From the NCBI GenBank assembly GCA_000149265.1, contig CH003028.1, positions 1,481,082 through 1,545,081 of the forward strand: 64,000 nucleotides of DNA. The letters run 5' to 3'. The notes beneath the pieces were generated by a model, which was not told the origin of the DNA, did no database searches, and was given only the letters and a program-made list of their open reading frames with translations. The position numbers and the translations under genes are program-made. Origin of the DNA: Ciona savignyi. Its lineage: Eukaryota > Chordata > Ascidiacea > Phlebobranchia > Cionidae. Of the stretch, positions 38,038-50,096 are shown one piece after another. Within the stretch, counting starts at the first letter, position 1, and each line of letters begins with the position of its first letter.

Positions 38038-38750
38038 TTTTTTTCTTAGAAAACCGTTATTTACAAGACTTTTCGTTCCCGCAATCATTCCCGTGTCATT
38101 CCGAATAAATTAACATCTTTTGGCGTAATTTTAACCTCTAAATAAGATAAACCGTCTGAGCATACAATAAACAGTATTGAATAATAAATCAACGAGGAAT
38201 GAATAACTTATAGAGGAAGTAAAATAAAACTATAAGTCGAACTTTTTGCAGAAATTACTCACACAATTTTTACAGGCTAATCCCAAAGATTTTTTAAAGA
38301 TTTAACAGTTATATATAGTTACAAATCTCAATAATCGTAAACTTTCCGTATTTAGGAAGTCTGTGAAAAACTTTAAGCATATAGCTTAATAACAAACAAA
38401 TTCTGCGTTCATCTTTATCCGCCTCTGTTGGACGAATTTAACATAAACTAAAAATATGATATTTTTTATCCTACTTGTGTGCCAACCCTACTGCCGTACA
38501 CATGACCCTGTGTGTTCGGGACAGTTTTACTAAATACCGTTTCACGATCGAGTAACTTCGATGGTGTTTTAGGCCGTCAACGCCCGTTACAATTCCTCAG
38601 AAAGCCCCAGTTTTCGTCCTTGTGTAATAAGGGTTTAGGTTAATTAATTTTTGGTGTTATTTTTTCTACCAAAAAAATTATCTTAGTTTTGTGTTTCCAC
38701 CTCATTTATACGCGTAATAAGATTGTAATTATAATTGGTTAGGCCGATAT
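36740..38750. other. Intergenic, no gene seen
   Basis: A 100-codon frame at 37448-37750 has no family resemblance or splice support. Its left part resembles a very decayed SINE body (CCCGCCCTCTCGTT, TTACAGTGTGTT). The rest is AT-rich. Confidence 0.5.
37973..38036. repeat. (AT)n microsatellite
   Basis: About 60 bp of nearly pure AT dinucleotide repeat. Confidence 0.9.
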
Positions 38751-38756
38751 TATTTT

Positions 38757-38950
38757 GGGGGATTTCCCGGGATACGCTGGGTAATTTCTAATACGTAATT
38801 TCTAATACTCTAAATTTTGTAGAAATGTGAGGTAAATATTCCTTTCCAGTCCAGAGATATCGGCGATAACGCCAAAAATGCTGAAAATTTGTTTTATTTT
38901 TACATTTTTTCAGATAGCGGGAATTCCCTTTGGGTTTTTTGAAAAATTAA
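38757..38950 (-). repeat. Dispersed repeat, inverted relative to 42.68 and 52.39 kb
   Basis: The reverse complement carries CCCAAAGGGAATTCCCGC, a GGCGTTATCGCCGATATCTC-like segment and CCCGGGAAATCCCCC, as do 42678-42890 and 52388-52575. Confidence 0.5.
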
Positions 38951-39382
38951 AAGTCGAGGCAAACTACAGGCATACGTGATTGGATAAACGCGTTCTATTC
39001 TAGTAAAATCAATATGTGTTCCCTTCGGATTCATGAACTCAAAGGGAACCCATAATTATGTACAGGCAAAGTACATTTCGTTCTTTTGTGGTTGCTAGAA
39101 AACAATTATAGCTATTGGATTGCACATAAAATAATAATTACAGAAACAAAAACAAAGCTTTCCAAGTATTTTGCAAGTGTTTTCGTTCTTTAAATTGCAT
39201 AAAGAAAAACACGTTGCTTAAGTCTCAGGGTGCTTTCCCTAAAACGACTAAGAAATATCAACAAAATTAGTTACACTTGTGGAGATGTTGCAAGTGGGCT
39301 ACTTTTCTAAAATGTTTTTTTCTTGATAGAATGTACGTATCTGCTGGTGCTTAAAAATTCAGTTGGGCTTTTGAGTAGCAAA

Positions 39383-42300
39383 ATGAAGGTTATATACGCC
39401 GGTTATAGTAAAACTGGTACCAAGACAATGACTGCAGTGTTTCATCAGTTCGGATACAAGACATACGACTGGCTCGAAAACTCTTGGTACCTTGGCAAGG
39501 AATGGAGGAAAATTATCCAGGAAGGGGGAACAGTGGATGATTTTAGAAGAATGTACGAAGACGTGGATGCGATTGTTGACGCTCCTTGCTACTTTTACTG
39601 GGAGGAAATTCATGCAGCTTATCCTGATGCAAAAGTTAGTATAGTTATGTCTGACCTAGATATAGAATATTTATGTCTATCTCCATAAATGGGAAAACCA
39701 AGTGGGTTAACACACGGGCAGTCAGATCACCTTGTGTCCACCGTCGAGTTACCGGAGCTATATCAGTGAAATGCGTGTTAATCACAAATTCCTTCAATTA
39801 TGTAAAACCCATTAATTCGCTAGGAGCAATGTACGTTAAGTGCCTTACCCAAGTAGGTGACGCACTAAACCACCAGACTAATCGGGCGAACCTACTAATA
39901 TCGGTGTAAGTTGCATGCCATTTTCTGTTTGACTTTCTGAAGCTATTAAATGTTTTGTTAAGGCTAAATTCCCTCAACATTATTGTGTATTGTTAAAGCT
40001 AAATTCCCTCAGCGATGATCAGGTCGTGATAAATAAAAGGCTATACGCTTAATTAATGCTCTAGTTTCAAAGATGTAACATTTAATTCAAAATTCACACA
40101 AGATTTGCCACAGCAATATTACGAAATCAAATTAAGTGTTTTATAGTCACTTAAAAACAAACAAACAAACACATGTTTTAAACACAAATATCGAAAACTG
40201 GTGAGACAAAACAAAGAAGAAAAAGTGTGATGGAAGGTGGCGCAATAAATATTATAAAACACTGGTTCATAAAATACTTTAAAAAGGATTGTTGGCGTCA
40301 ATATTCCGGCCACAAAATATAGAAAGTTATTTTTTAAAACTGAATGACTAAAATAACTGTACACATAAAAGACAAAATCAATTAAAGCAAGAAAAAAACA
40401 GAGCGGCAGTTACTGTTATACTTTGTTAAGATGAAAACCACCATCGTGAAAATTTTTTTAGATGATTGCGAATTTATGATTTTTAAGACTGTCATTTCCG
40501 TCGAAGATATAGAATTCAAGCAATCCGCCATTGTGGTATTATCCTTTGCAACTTCTTGCCGGAACCTTGTTGGCACTCTTACCAATTTGCTTGTGTACTC
40601 CGGCCCCTATTGCAACTGGTTGGGAATATAACAAATCCATTTAGCAGGGACAGTGCTATTGTCTGGAACTTTAGGTGCAAGTCTGTTATCTCCGTTTTCT
40701 CTCATATTATTCTTATATTTATCAAAAAGACCTAAGTCACGCCTGAATTTCTTCTTTAGACTATTATGTCTGCGTTCCACCATACTTCCATTGTCAGAAA
40801 TGTTGGGTTTGCTTAGCCCGATTTTATTATGTCCATTTATGTTCTTCATAGTTGACTCGTCCATGATTTTAAACATGGTTGATTTCCACTGAAGAAAAAT
40901 CTTTTTCCACCTGCTTGCTTGTACAAAGGGGTCGGGGGAGGATATGTGTTTATGTTGTTAGTGCAACGTTTTTGTGCTGATTTGACAACAGTCCACAGAC
41001 ACACCTGTGTCATTTAAAGTTTCATTTGACTCTACTCCATTAAGAGTCCAGCCAAGACGTGTTCGAATGGCGGTTGGGCACCCCAGGACGCGCCGCTGAA
41101 AAATTTCTTCTGGGATCAGCTTATTGTCAGATACCATCAGTAACTCAACTTCATTTAGGTTTAAGCATGGGAAATGTAAATTTCTGAGATGAGGATACTT
41201 AACTTTATCCCTTTGTGTTGGTATACTGTTGTGTAAATCAGGTTACAACTGAGGAACAACCAAAACATCTATAAGTGAAAATATATCCTGCTCGTACTGC
41301 TCGTACTATCCTTTGATTGACAGCTTCAATAAACAACATTATGCTCTTCATTTCTCCAAATTTTATAAAAATTGGAGCATCTGTTCAAACGCTATGCCCA
41401 AAATAGCTAAATTTTAAAAGCTAAAAAAAATACTGTATTGGTTTTTAACGTCTGGGAATTCTTCTGGATTTATCACCCAAATTTTTGGTTTTTGCATATC
41501 TAGACCAGTGTCTAAAAAGTTTTAATGCGATTCCCTTATCCCTTTTGTCAGATGACAGGGCGACATGCTATGCCTGTCAAGCATTTGATTTAAAATAATA
41601 ATAATAATAAATAAAATCACAACAACAATATGTGTCCCATTTTTCCAAAATATTGAAAATTGGAAGTGTGCCGAAAGATAACGCAATAAATATTATAAAA
41701 CACTGGGTCATAAAATAAACAAAAAAAGATTGTTGGCGTCAACATGTATAATTTAAGAACATGTTTATTATTATTAATGCATGTGCAATATTTCCAGATT
41801 ATTTTTTCCGCTCGAGATGAAGACACTTGGGTTTCAAGCATGGTTAAACAAGCTGATTCGGAGAATTATAACCCTTGGTTGTTCCTAATGGAAGTTTTCT
41901 CCCATTCTGGTTGGCAATACTGGAAATTTCGAAGCGCTGCTTGTAAGAAACGTCACAATATAGATGCTGAATATTTCTCCTGATGCAAAGGTGTAAATAT
42001 AAATCTCGTGCACAGTGAATCTGATCTTCGGCACACCATATTCCTATCCTTGGAGTAAAGTACACTACAACACATTACGATGGAAGCGAATGTATAGAAA
42101 CCACAACGCAGGTGTTCTTCAGGTTAGGCGTTTGATCAAGTTCATTTCATATACATGTACCTGGTGTTCACTCTGGTTAATTTTATATCTCACTCTCTAT
42201 TACTAATTAGAATGCTCCAAAGGACAAGTTGCTAGTGTACAATTTTAAAGACGGCTGGGGACCCCTGTGTGAATTTCTTGGTGAAGAAGTACCAGACAAA

Positions 42301-42507
42301 CCATTTCCTCGTGCTAATATTGGAGCTTCTATAATAAGAGAATATATGGAAACCCACCCGATTATGATTAGAATGATGAGAGAGATGATGTTTTCACTTG
42401 GAGTTATCACTGTTATTGGTGTATATGGAGGGTATAAAATATATCGAAACCCGGGAAATATTAAAGGATGGTCCGAAGCTGTGTTAACACGCATAAAATT
42501 TTGGTAA
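39383..42507 (+). CDS. Sulfotransferase (Sulfotransfer_4 type), membrane-anchored, copy 2
   Basis: Same exon sizes as copy 1 (252, 145, 107, 297 nt): 39383-39634, 41798-41942, 42016-42122 and 42211-42507, giving 266 residues. P-loop (AGYSKTGTKTM), IIFSARDEDTWVSSM, GWGPLCEFLGEEVPDKPFPR and the C-terminal membrane span are all kept. Exon 1 differs from copy 1 mainly at synonymous sites, which suggests both are under selection. A SINE sits directly after exon 1, and a BEL/Pao relic and satellite units fill the rest of intron 1. The region from before exon 2 onward is shared with the broken copy 3. Confidence 0.85.
39655..39893 (-). mobile_element. SINE next to sulfotransferase copy 2 exon 1
   Basis: Starts about 20 bp after the exon 1 donor; carries GGGTTAACACACGGGCAGTC and a shortened head. 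Confidence 0.65.
40430..41260 (-). mobile_element. BEL/Pao retrotransposon relic (protease and RT start)
   Basis: Read on the minus strand in order: PTAIRTRLGWTLNG (the pre-RT protease region), then MVERRHNSLKKKFRRD and FDKYKNNM (RT N-terminus), then VRVPTRFRQEVAK. Frames shift and stops interrupt. It sits in intron 1 of sulfotransferase copy 2. Broken and inactive. Confidence 0.7.
41340..41640. repeat. One ~338 bp-family satellite unit, unit A
   Basis: GGAGCATCTGTTCAAACGCT, GTTTTTGCATATCTAGACC and the end TGTGTCCCATTTTTCC match the intron array of sulfotransferase copy 1. Confidence 0.65.
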
Positions 42508-43056
42508 CCTTCTATACACGAAAGATATAAAATTTTAAGATATACGCATTTCTGTGTTATATATTATATATATGTCCCTATACGATAAATAAACCCAAAC
42601 AATAATTCAAAAATTTTAATACACTTTCATTTCTAAATATTTCTAAAGTACCAACTCCGTGTTTAGCTCATCTGTAAAAACAAAAACCCAAGGGGAATTC
42701 CCGCAATCGGAAAAATGTGAAAAATATGCCTATTTTTGGCGTATTTGCCGATATTTCTGGTTAAGAAAGGAATATTTATTTCAAATTTCTAAGGAATTCC
42801 AATATGTACAAAAGTACAATACAAATCAGAAAAAAGTTATAGAAATTTAAATTACCCGATTTAGCCCGGGAAATTCTCCAAAACAAAATAAGCGTTTGTC
42901 CCACACCAATCTTTAACCCTTTTCTGGAAAATCCCCATTTATTAAATTCCACGGAAATTAGTGATAATTTACACTTTATTTAATAAGGAAGAAAATGTCC
43001 AATCGATCTGGTGGTGTTAGCTAATATTGTTTGGATCTACGGTGGCAAATTCTACG

Positions 43057-43360
43057 TTTGTCCGTCTCGTTGGTCTAACGGTTAAGTGCGTCCCCTTTCA
43101 ATTGAAAGGTTTCAGGTGCGAAACTGGTCGCTAGATAGTCGGTTGTGTCCTTGGGCAAGGCACTTTACGGACATTGCCTGAACCCAGCGGATTAATGGGT
43201 TCTACCAAATTGAGAGAACGTGTCTATCATATACAACACACTGCAATAGCTCCGGTAACCCGACGATGGGCGCGAGGTGATCTGACGATTGCCCGTGTGT
43301 TAACCTCCTTGGTTTTCCCATTCACGGGGATAAGCATGAATATCCTATCCCTATCCTACG
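43057..43360 (+). mobile_element. tRNA-derived SINE, unit A
   Basis: Head TCGTTGGTCTAACGGTTAAG through tail ATATCCTATCCCTATCCTA. Also present at the same place in unit B, so it predates the duplication. Confidence 0.78.
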
Positions 43361-43945
43361 TAAATTGCGTCAGGAAAATTCCCGAGAGACCAAATAATAA
43401 AAGCATGATTGCTGTTTTGTGAATGTTCGTCACCGGTTATACTATAACAGCCGATATTTCGCAACTAGTAAGGATTATTCACTTTAAATTATAAGGAAAG
43501 TTGTAGGTGAAAAGAATAAACTGAGGAAGTGAGAGACGGGACAGTAAACATACCGCAAGTTACCACGGGAAATGCGTTAAAATATATTCATAACTTATCT
43601 AAAGCCATTACAAAAGATAGTGAATTTCAAGGCGAACAAAAAAGATTGGAATACCCCATACTTAGCATGGACCAAATTACGGGAAACCCCCCAACTTTAA
43701 ATCGCACTTGAACCACTGATCAGTCTGCTTTAACTACCCATAATAATAAGAATAAACTTAACGAATGAGTTAAACTTGTTACGAGTGTTGGTTAAAATGT
43801 ATTAGATTACAAATTGTAAATAAATCACGCCAGGGAAACTCCCACCAAGCTCAAGAATATTAGCACATACACCATTATCTCGCATTTCAGGTATTTAATT
43901 GTTTTAGAATTATTAAATAACAATAAAAATACGTTAATTATAATA

Positions 43946-44471
43946 CAGTGGAACCCCGCTTGACGACCACCTCGATAAAACGACCACCTCATTATCAGGA
44001 CCACTTCAGTGCGGTCCAAAATAATATTCTATGGTAATGCATTGCATACTGTTTCAATACCGCGACCACCCCGGTTTTCAGACCAGGACCGCCATTTTTT
44101 GGTCCAAAACTTCAAATTTAACTCCGCTAAAGCGACCACACGTGCCCAATAATGTGCTTTTGTCACCAAAATAATAAGTTTAAATTTATTTTGTGATCAA
44201 AACAAAAAGATTACATGAGCGCTTACACACACACAAAGAAAATTGTGGCAAACAGAACTGAATTTTATAAGATAAATTTCAGAACTAACAGTTGTTTAAA
44301 ATCTTTTTGCAAAAAATAATGGCGTTTGGTGAAAATTTGGTAAAAAATCAGACGTTTAAGCTGCATACGACGACAACTTGCTCAAAATCAAAATTCGCTA
44401 ACACGACCACCCCGCTAACGCGACCGCTTGATGACGGTCCCATGGGTGGTCAGGTAAGCGGGGTTCCACTG
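43946..44471. mobile_element. Mariner/pogo-like MITE
   Basis: Ends CAGTGGAACCCCGCTT and AAGCGGGGTTCCACTG, flanked by TA on both sides, the usual Tc1/mariner-type target. Both ends also carry repeated CGACCACC motifs. No transposase frame. Units C (about 48200) and B (about 53645) lack it. Confidence 0.85.
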
Positions 44472-44529
44472 TATTTAAAAAAAACAATTTAATTTTCTTT
44501 GTTTCAATGGTCGTATTTTTAGTATGCCA

Positions 44530-44757
44530 ACATGAATACTTTGTTCGGAAAACATGGATATTAATTATGGATTGGCAACTCGGGAACCCATTAGTTTCTG
44601 CCTACAAAAACAAACGGTATACACATTATTTAAGGTATACCAAAGGTGATGAGGTAGCCGAAACCCGATCGTTTCTGCATAAAGAAAAATATACCGTGCA
44701 CTCGACAGCAGCTTTAAAAATAGTCCTGCGAATAAAACGTGGTTGACACTCTTTAGT
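44530..44757 (+). repeat. Terminal arm, unit A
   Basis: Ends ACGTGGTTGACACTCTTTAG and includes the CAGAAACAA-like and TTTAAAAATAGT segments of the arm. Confidence 0.5.
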
Positions 44758-45177
44758 TGATTTTCGCTCTTCTTTTTTTGTGAAGATTGTATAACCTACT
44801 TCTGTGGTTTCACGTTATTAAATATAACCTGATAAAGTTATTGTTTATTGGATTTAAGTTATTCATCAAAAGTTTATTCTACTAGCCTACTGGGTTACGT
44901 TTTATCCCAGTAAATTGAAAAAATGCTTCTTCGAGTGGCGTCTGCTATGCGATTGAACACAATTAAGGTTCCATCGACTAAACTTAGTGGAATCCGTAAT
45001 ATAACTGGTAGAGACTCCAATTCGCATTCTTTTATTGAAAGTGAACAATTGAATATATTTTCCTAGTGCCTATATTAGTGATATATTAAGCTATTTTAAG
45101 TATATTCTATTGATCCTCGTTTATTATCCATTTAAAAATTAAAACAAAATGTGCAGTGGGATATTTTTGTTTATTTA

Positions 45178-45862
45178 TTAGTTATCTTTAACATTGTTCT
45201 CTTCTGTAGCTTGTATCAAAAGATCTTCAAACGTGTCTGAAATATATAGAAAGGATAATAAAAATCAAATGTTTAGAAAAGAATTCAATCTACATTTGAA
45301 TTTACCACATAACATACAATAAAGGAAAATTGTATTTTGTTTGTTAAAACTGCGTTTTTATTCGACTAGTAGGCCAGTCGGGAAGAGGGTCGACGATCTA
45401 CAGGTTGTTCCATCGAAACCAGCCTTTGGCTGGACTAATGTTACCGATTTTAACGGACAGCGCTGGAAACCATTACTGGATTGTAATAAAGCTAAAGGAA
45501 CATCTGGTTCATATGCAACACAGTCGAATGGCTCCTGTAGCCCCACAATGAAAAAATCTGACGGTTAAAACGCCTCTAGTGTATACTTTACTTACTGGAA
45601 TAAATTATGAATATCCTATTCGAATTTGTTTTGATGAAATAGATTAAAAAATCATTTTCTTGAACTACCTCAAGAATTACATTATTATATAGAAAAAAAT
45701 AATTTACAATACGATAAAGATATTATTACCTTGTATCTGTTCCTGCATGTTTTGGTCATAGGCAGCCCAATTTCCCCAACGCCGTCTGCGCCGACGCCAA
45801 CCGGAGACTTCTGTCGTTAAAACAAGCGCAATCGCAAGCAAGAGAATAAGTGTCTTGTTCAT
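45178..45862 (-). CDS. Trp/Arg-rich secreted peptide precursor, copy 1
   Basis: Two exons on the minus strand, 45862-45730 and 45236-45178, encode 63 residues. Residues 1-21 are a signal peptide (MNKTLILLLAIALVLTTEVSG). Next comes WRRRRRRWGNWAAYDQ, a strongly cationic block framed by tryptophans. After the splice the tail DTFEDLLIQATEENNVKDN is acidic. Signal peptide, cationic core and anionic tail is the layout of many antimicrobial peptide precursors, including known Ciona ones, but no known family is matched. The ATG follows a TTACAG acceptor directly. The stop overlaps AATAAA. The 493 bp intron contains a conserved two-strand open segment. Function is inferred. Confidence 0.72.
45341..45568. 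other. Conserved segment open on both strands inside the peptide intron, copy 1
   Basis: About 190-230 bp of the intron is open on both strands. The plus reading (RPVGKRVDDLQVVPSKPAF, then GWTNVTDFNGQRWKPLLDC) looks more protein-like and begins at a possible ACTAG acceptor, without an ATG. The minus reading (EPFDCVAYEPDVPL...) is out of phase with peptide exon 1 and would stop after about eight residues if spliced in. May be a captured exon of another gene. Confidence 0.35.
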
Positions 45863-46318
45863 CTGTAATGATTGTTTAGAGACTCGGTGACCAAAATGTA
45901 AACCGATCGACGCATGGTATATACATACAACACACCTAATCGATCCTAGTAATTAATACAGCTAGATTCAAAACTTGGCATACTAAAAAAATAAATTATA
46001 CAGCAATGTAAAACGGAGCTGTTGCCGAATCCAGAATACACGATCTATAACTTATAGGTAGCTTAAGTGAACACAGTAACTTCATCCATCAAACAACCAC
46101 AACCTACCTTGAAGAATTCTTTCTTGAAAGTGATTTTCCTATGATAGGACTGGTTAATTTATGTTTAACTTCTTTTTTCTTGTGGATTAAAAGATTCGCT
46201 GCCTCATTTCTCTCTTTATTCTTTTTATAAGAAAGGGATCGCGGGAATCGTGAGTGCGTTGTACGGAAACTATTAAGAAATCGCTAACGCTACACCACAT
46301 GCTCAGATGACTCAGATG

Positions 46319-46730
46319 CAGGAACCGCGGGGCCCCTACTCTTCATAGAAAAATTTATGGGTGTTTATATATCATAAAATACATACCAGTACATATAAAC
46401 TACAAAAATAGACATTTAATACTTGCTATAAAACAAATTAAAGGAAATGTGGCTGCTTATTTACGATATATTGTTTTACTTTCATATATATATTGTTTAG
46501 CAACCATATCCATTATGACGTAACAGGCAGACACAGAACTATAAATTTGACTTAGTTACGATGCATAACAAATTTATATTATGAGAAAGAATTTTATTTC
46601 ACTTTTTATTTTACGTTTCAGTAGTATTTTAAACCTCGTAATACAGAAAGACCCCCGCTAGCGCGGGGCCCCTTCAAGGTGTGGGGCCCAATTTGATCTA
46701 ATCGGTCAAATCGGCCTAAAACCGGCCCTG
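46319..46730. mobile_element. hAT-like non-autonomous element
   Basis: Begins CAGGAACCGCGGGGCCCC and ends CCTAAAACCGGCCCTG, flanked by the 8 bp repeat CTCAGATG (46311-46318 and 46731-46738). Unit B has the empty site CATGCTCAGATGTCC at about 55493-55507. No coding sequence. Confidence 0.8.
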
Positions 46731-47354
46731 CTCAGATGTCCATATGTTTGCCCAATTAATAAATACAATACGCAGCCAATGGTTAATGGGGGACATTTTT
46801 ACGTAAAATAAATGAATAATTGAACCAATTAAATTTTAAAGTTAGCAGAAAACAGCACTGAAATGGAATTTCCTACTGCATTCTTTTGTAAAAATAAGAC
46901 GTAATCAAATAAATTAGAGCAATTAACTAATTATTCAAAACGCAGTTAACGTGGTCTGTTTTCAAACGCCATATTACTGAAAAGCATGTGTACCATTTGT
47001 CTTTTTTGGTATTTCCAAAACGAGAATATTTGAAAAAAATGTGGATTATTTGTCTTTTTACTTTTAATTTGTGGTTTACTGTCAGAAACTCCATACGGAG
47101 AGAGAATTTGTGGAGTTATCTTACCTCACGATTCGTTGATAACTTCCTTCGAGAATTTTCAAGCGAACACGATTTTAGCGCGTGAGATAATCATCATTTC
47201 CTTTCTGGCAGTACCATGAAGCTAAGGGCGCTTTTAAAATTTATGGTAAACAAAAGTACTCGCTAGAGTAGAGTTTATTATGGTAACATCTTTTTAGTAT
47301 TGCTTTAATAATCTCTGCTATCAAAATAATCGTCTTAAATAAAAAAATTTAATG

Positions 47355-47470
47355 GATTGGGAGATAGAACGCGTTATTACACGGGTAATAGTAATATGAT
47401 CCCGGACCTACCGCCGGGTTACCGAAACTATTCCATTGAGTTGTTATAGATCACAAAAACCTTATACAAA
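47355..47470 (-). mobile_element. SINE fragment, unit A
   Basis: CGCCGGGTTACCGAAACTAT and the partner at 56112 show the SINE body only. Confidence 0.5.
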
Positions 47471-48279
47471 ATCTAGGACAGTTGGTCTTTTATTTTTAGT
47501 TTATGCTCTATTGTAAGAAACTTAATGCGGAGAGAATTTGTGGAGTTATTTTACCTCATCTTACCTCACGATCCGTTGATAACTTCCTTTAAGCATTTTT
47601 CAACGAACACTGTTACCATGAAAAATATCACTTAAGCGAATCATTTGTTTATCATATGTTTGAAAACGGTCTTTAGCTTATGCTTCTGCCCAAAAGGAAA
47701 TGTGGTTCTGGCGCGGTAACACCGTATTTTTTCTGTATCTCTCCGTTAAAAAGAGAATGGCTGTGATACACGCTTTTTTATAAATTAGTGATCTCATGCT
47801 TCCTGTTATCCGCACTGCACTTTCGGGAAATCCGTTTAAATATAAAATTCCTAAATTACTATAATACACCATTACCACGTATATCATTAATCTAAAACCA
47901 TTACAAATCGATAGTGAATTTCAAGGTAAACAACAAAATGGAATACCCCATACCCACCAAGAACAAATTTCCGGAAAACCCCCATCACTTACCGCACTTA
48001 ACCACTGATTAGTCTGCTTTAACTCCCCATAATAATAAGAATAAAGTGAATTAAGGAGTTGACAAATTGTGAATTAATCACGGAACGAAAAGTCCTACCA
48101 AGCTCAAAAATACTAACACATCCACTATTTTCTCGCATGTTAGGTATTTTTTTTGTGATAGAATTATTAAATAACAATGAAAAATACATTGATTAAAATA
48201 TCCCCGAAAAGCCCGCAATAATATAAAAAACAATTTAATTTTCTTTCTTTCTATTGTCGTTCTTTATGTCAACATGAAT

Positions 48280-48377
48280 ACTTGGACATTAATTATGGAT
48301 GCAGAAGAATATACCATGTATCCAACAGGGGTTTTAAAAATAGTGGTGGATTACACGTGGTTGACACTCTCTAGTTA
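48280..48377 (+). repeat. Terminal arm, unit C
   Basis: Short arm ending CACGTGGTTGACACTCTCTAG-like sequence next to the equivalent position of units A and B. Confidence 0.5.
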
Positions 48378-49061
48378 ATTTTCGTTCTTCTTTTTTGTGA
48401 AGATTGTATAACCTACTTCTGTGGTTTCTCGTTAGTAAATATAACCCGATATAGTTATTCTACTGGATTAGTTTATTCATCACAAGTTTATTCTACTGGG
48501 TTACGTTTTATCCCAGTAAATTGAAAAAGCCCCCCTTCGTGATATTTTAGTTTAATTTAAAAAAACAGTGCAAGGCAACTATGGAAACCTTTTAAAAAAA
48601 AGTCTCTGAGGTAACAGATCATTTTTTCGTGAAACACTTGACATGTATGTAATGTCACCCATACATTTATTAAAAGGAGTAATTAAATCGAATCTAAAAA
48701 ATGGCAACTTCCCGTTAAACCAAAACTATTTGCAAAGAATATTTTATATGCTAAATGTTTTTGCATTCAGGTACCCTAATAACCACAATTGGTATAATTT
48801 ATATACCGAGTATGTAGTTTGTTCCTGCAAGAAGACAGTGATGTACAAATTATGTTAATCATGTGTAACATACAGTATATATTCTTATATGCGTGCGTCC
48901 ACTTCGGAAGCATACTCTACCTGATATTCCTGAAAGTTTTAAGCCGACTGTTACAATACTGTTCCGGCGATCATACATTGCTTATTCCCTCAGTTACCAA
49001 ACTGGTTTTTTAAATAATTATAGTTATGTAAGATTTGTATTTACCCTTTTTATAGTAAGAT

Positions 49062-49200
49062 TACCCCGCGCCCACCGTCGTGTAACCGATGCTATTGCAG
49101 TGAGTTGTATATGATTGGAACAGTTCTATACTCTTTCAGTACCACCCATTACCCACTGGGTTAGAGTGGTGTCCGTTATGTGCCTTTCACAGAAACACAA
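49062..49200 (-). mobile_element. SINE fragment, unit C
   Basis: CCCCGCGCCCACCGTCGTGT through CCACTGGGTTAGAGTGGTGT. Confidence 0.55.
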
Positions 49201-49414
49201 TCAAGGTTCCATAGTAGTACACTATCATAGTAGAGACTCCAGTTCGTATTTATTTAGTTAAATCGAACAATTATAATATATGTATTTGTCTACATTTTTC
49301 TATTGCCTATATTGGTGATATATCTAGCTATTTTAAGGATATTCTACTCATCCTGGATTATTATCCATTTTAAAATTAAAACAAAATGTGCAGTGGGATA
49401 TTTTTGTTTATTTA

Positions 49415-50096
49415 TTAGTTATCTTTAACATTGTTCTCTTCTGTAGCTTGTATCAAAAGATCTTCAAACGTGTCTGAAATATATAGAAAGGACAAAAAAA
49501 ATCAAATGTTTAGAAAAGAATTCAATCCACATTTGAATTCACCACATAACATACAATAAAGGAAAATTGTATTTTGTTTGTTAAAACTGCGTTTTTATTC
49601 GACTAGTAGGCCAGTCGGGAAGAGGGTCGACGATCTACAGGTTGTTCCATCGAAACCAGCCTTTGGCTGGACTAATGTTACCGATTTTAGCGAACAACGC
49701 CGAAATCCATTACTGGGTTGTAATAAAGCTAAAGGAACACCTGGTTCATATGCAACACAGTCGAATGGCTCCTGTAGCCCCAACATGAAAAATCTGACGG
49801 TTAAAACGCCTCTAGTGTTTACTTTACTTACAGGAATAAATTATGAATATCCTATTCGAATTTGTTTTGATGAAATAGATTAAAAAATCATTTTCTTGAA
49901 CTACCTCAAGAATTACATTATAAAATAGAAAAAAACGTTACAATAAGATAAAGATATGATTACCTTGTATCTGTTCCTGCATCTTTTGGTCATAGGCAGC
50001 CCAATTTCCCCAACGCCGTCTGCGCCGACGCCAACCGGAGACTTCTGTCGTTAAAACAAGCGCAATCGCAAGCAAGAGAATAAGTGTCTTGTTCAT
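49415..50096 (-). CDS. Trp/Arg-rich secreted peptide precursor, copy 2
   Basis: Exons 50096-49964 and 49473-49415, same sizes (133 and 59 nt) and phase as copy 1. The only residue difference seen in exon 1 is Asn to Lys (DQKMQEQ), one more positive charge. The signal peptide and the six-Arg block are unchanged, as is the acidic tail. It lies in unit C, which has no sulfotransferase exons, so the peptide gene can be copied alone. Spacing and the ATG placed on an acceptor are as in copy 1. Confidence 0.72.
49578..49800. other. Conserved two-strand open segment, copy 2
   Basis: Same segment in the intron of peptide copy 2. It differs from copy 1 at about eight residues in a short stretch (SEQRRNPLLGC for NGQRWKPLLDC), so most changes alter the plus-strand protein. 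Frame stays open. Confidence 0.35.

Larger units (their letters stand above)
40430..47700. repeat. Tandem segmental duplication, unit A
   Basis: Contains, left to right, a BEL/Pao relic, satellite units, sulfotransferase exons 2-4, a SINE, a mariner/pogo-like MITE, peptide copy 1, a hAT-like element and a roughly 440 bp tandem duplication (around 47060-47230 and 47510-47640). From about 41030 on it matches unit B closely in the same order. The left boundary is approximate. Confidence 0.8.

Noticed and set aside
45358-45546. Minus-strand open segment as a middle exon of the peptide gene
   Set aside because: With exon 1 ending in phase 1, the only good acceptor gives a stop after about eight residues; direct joining to the acidic tail exon is in phase.
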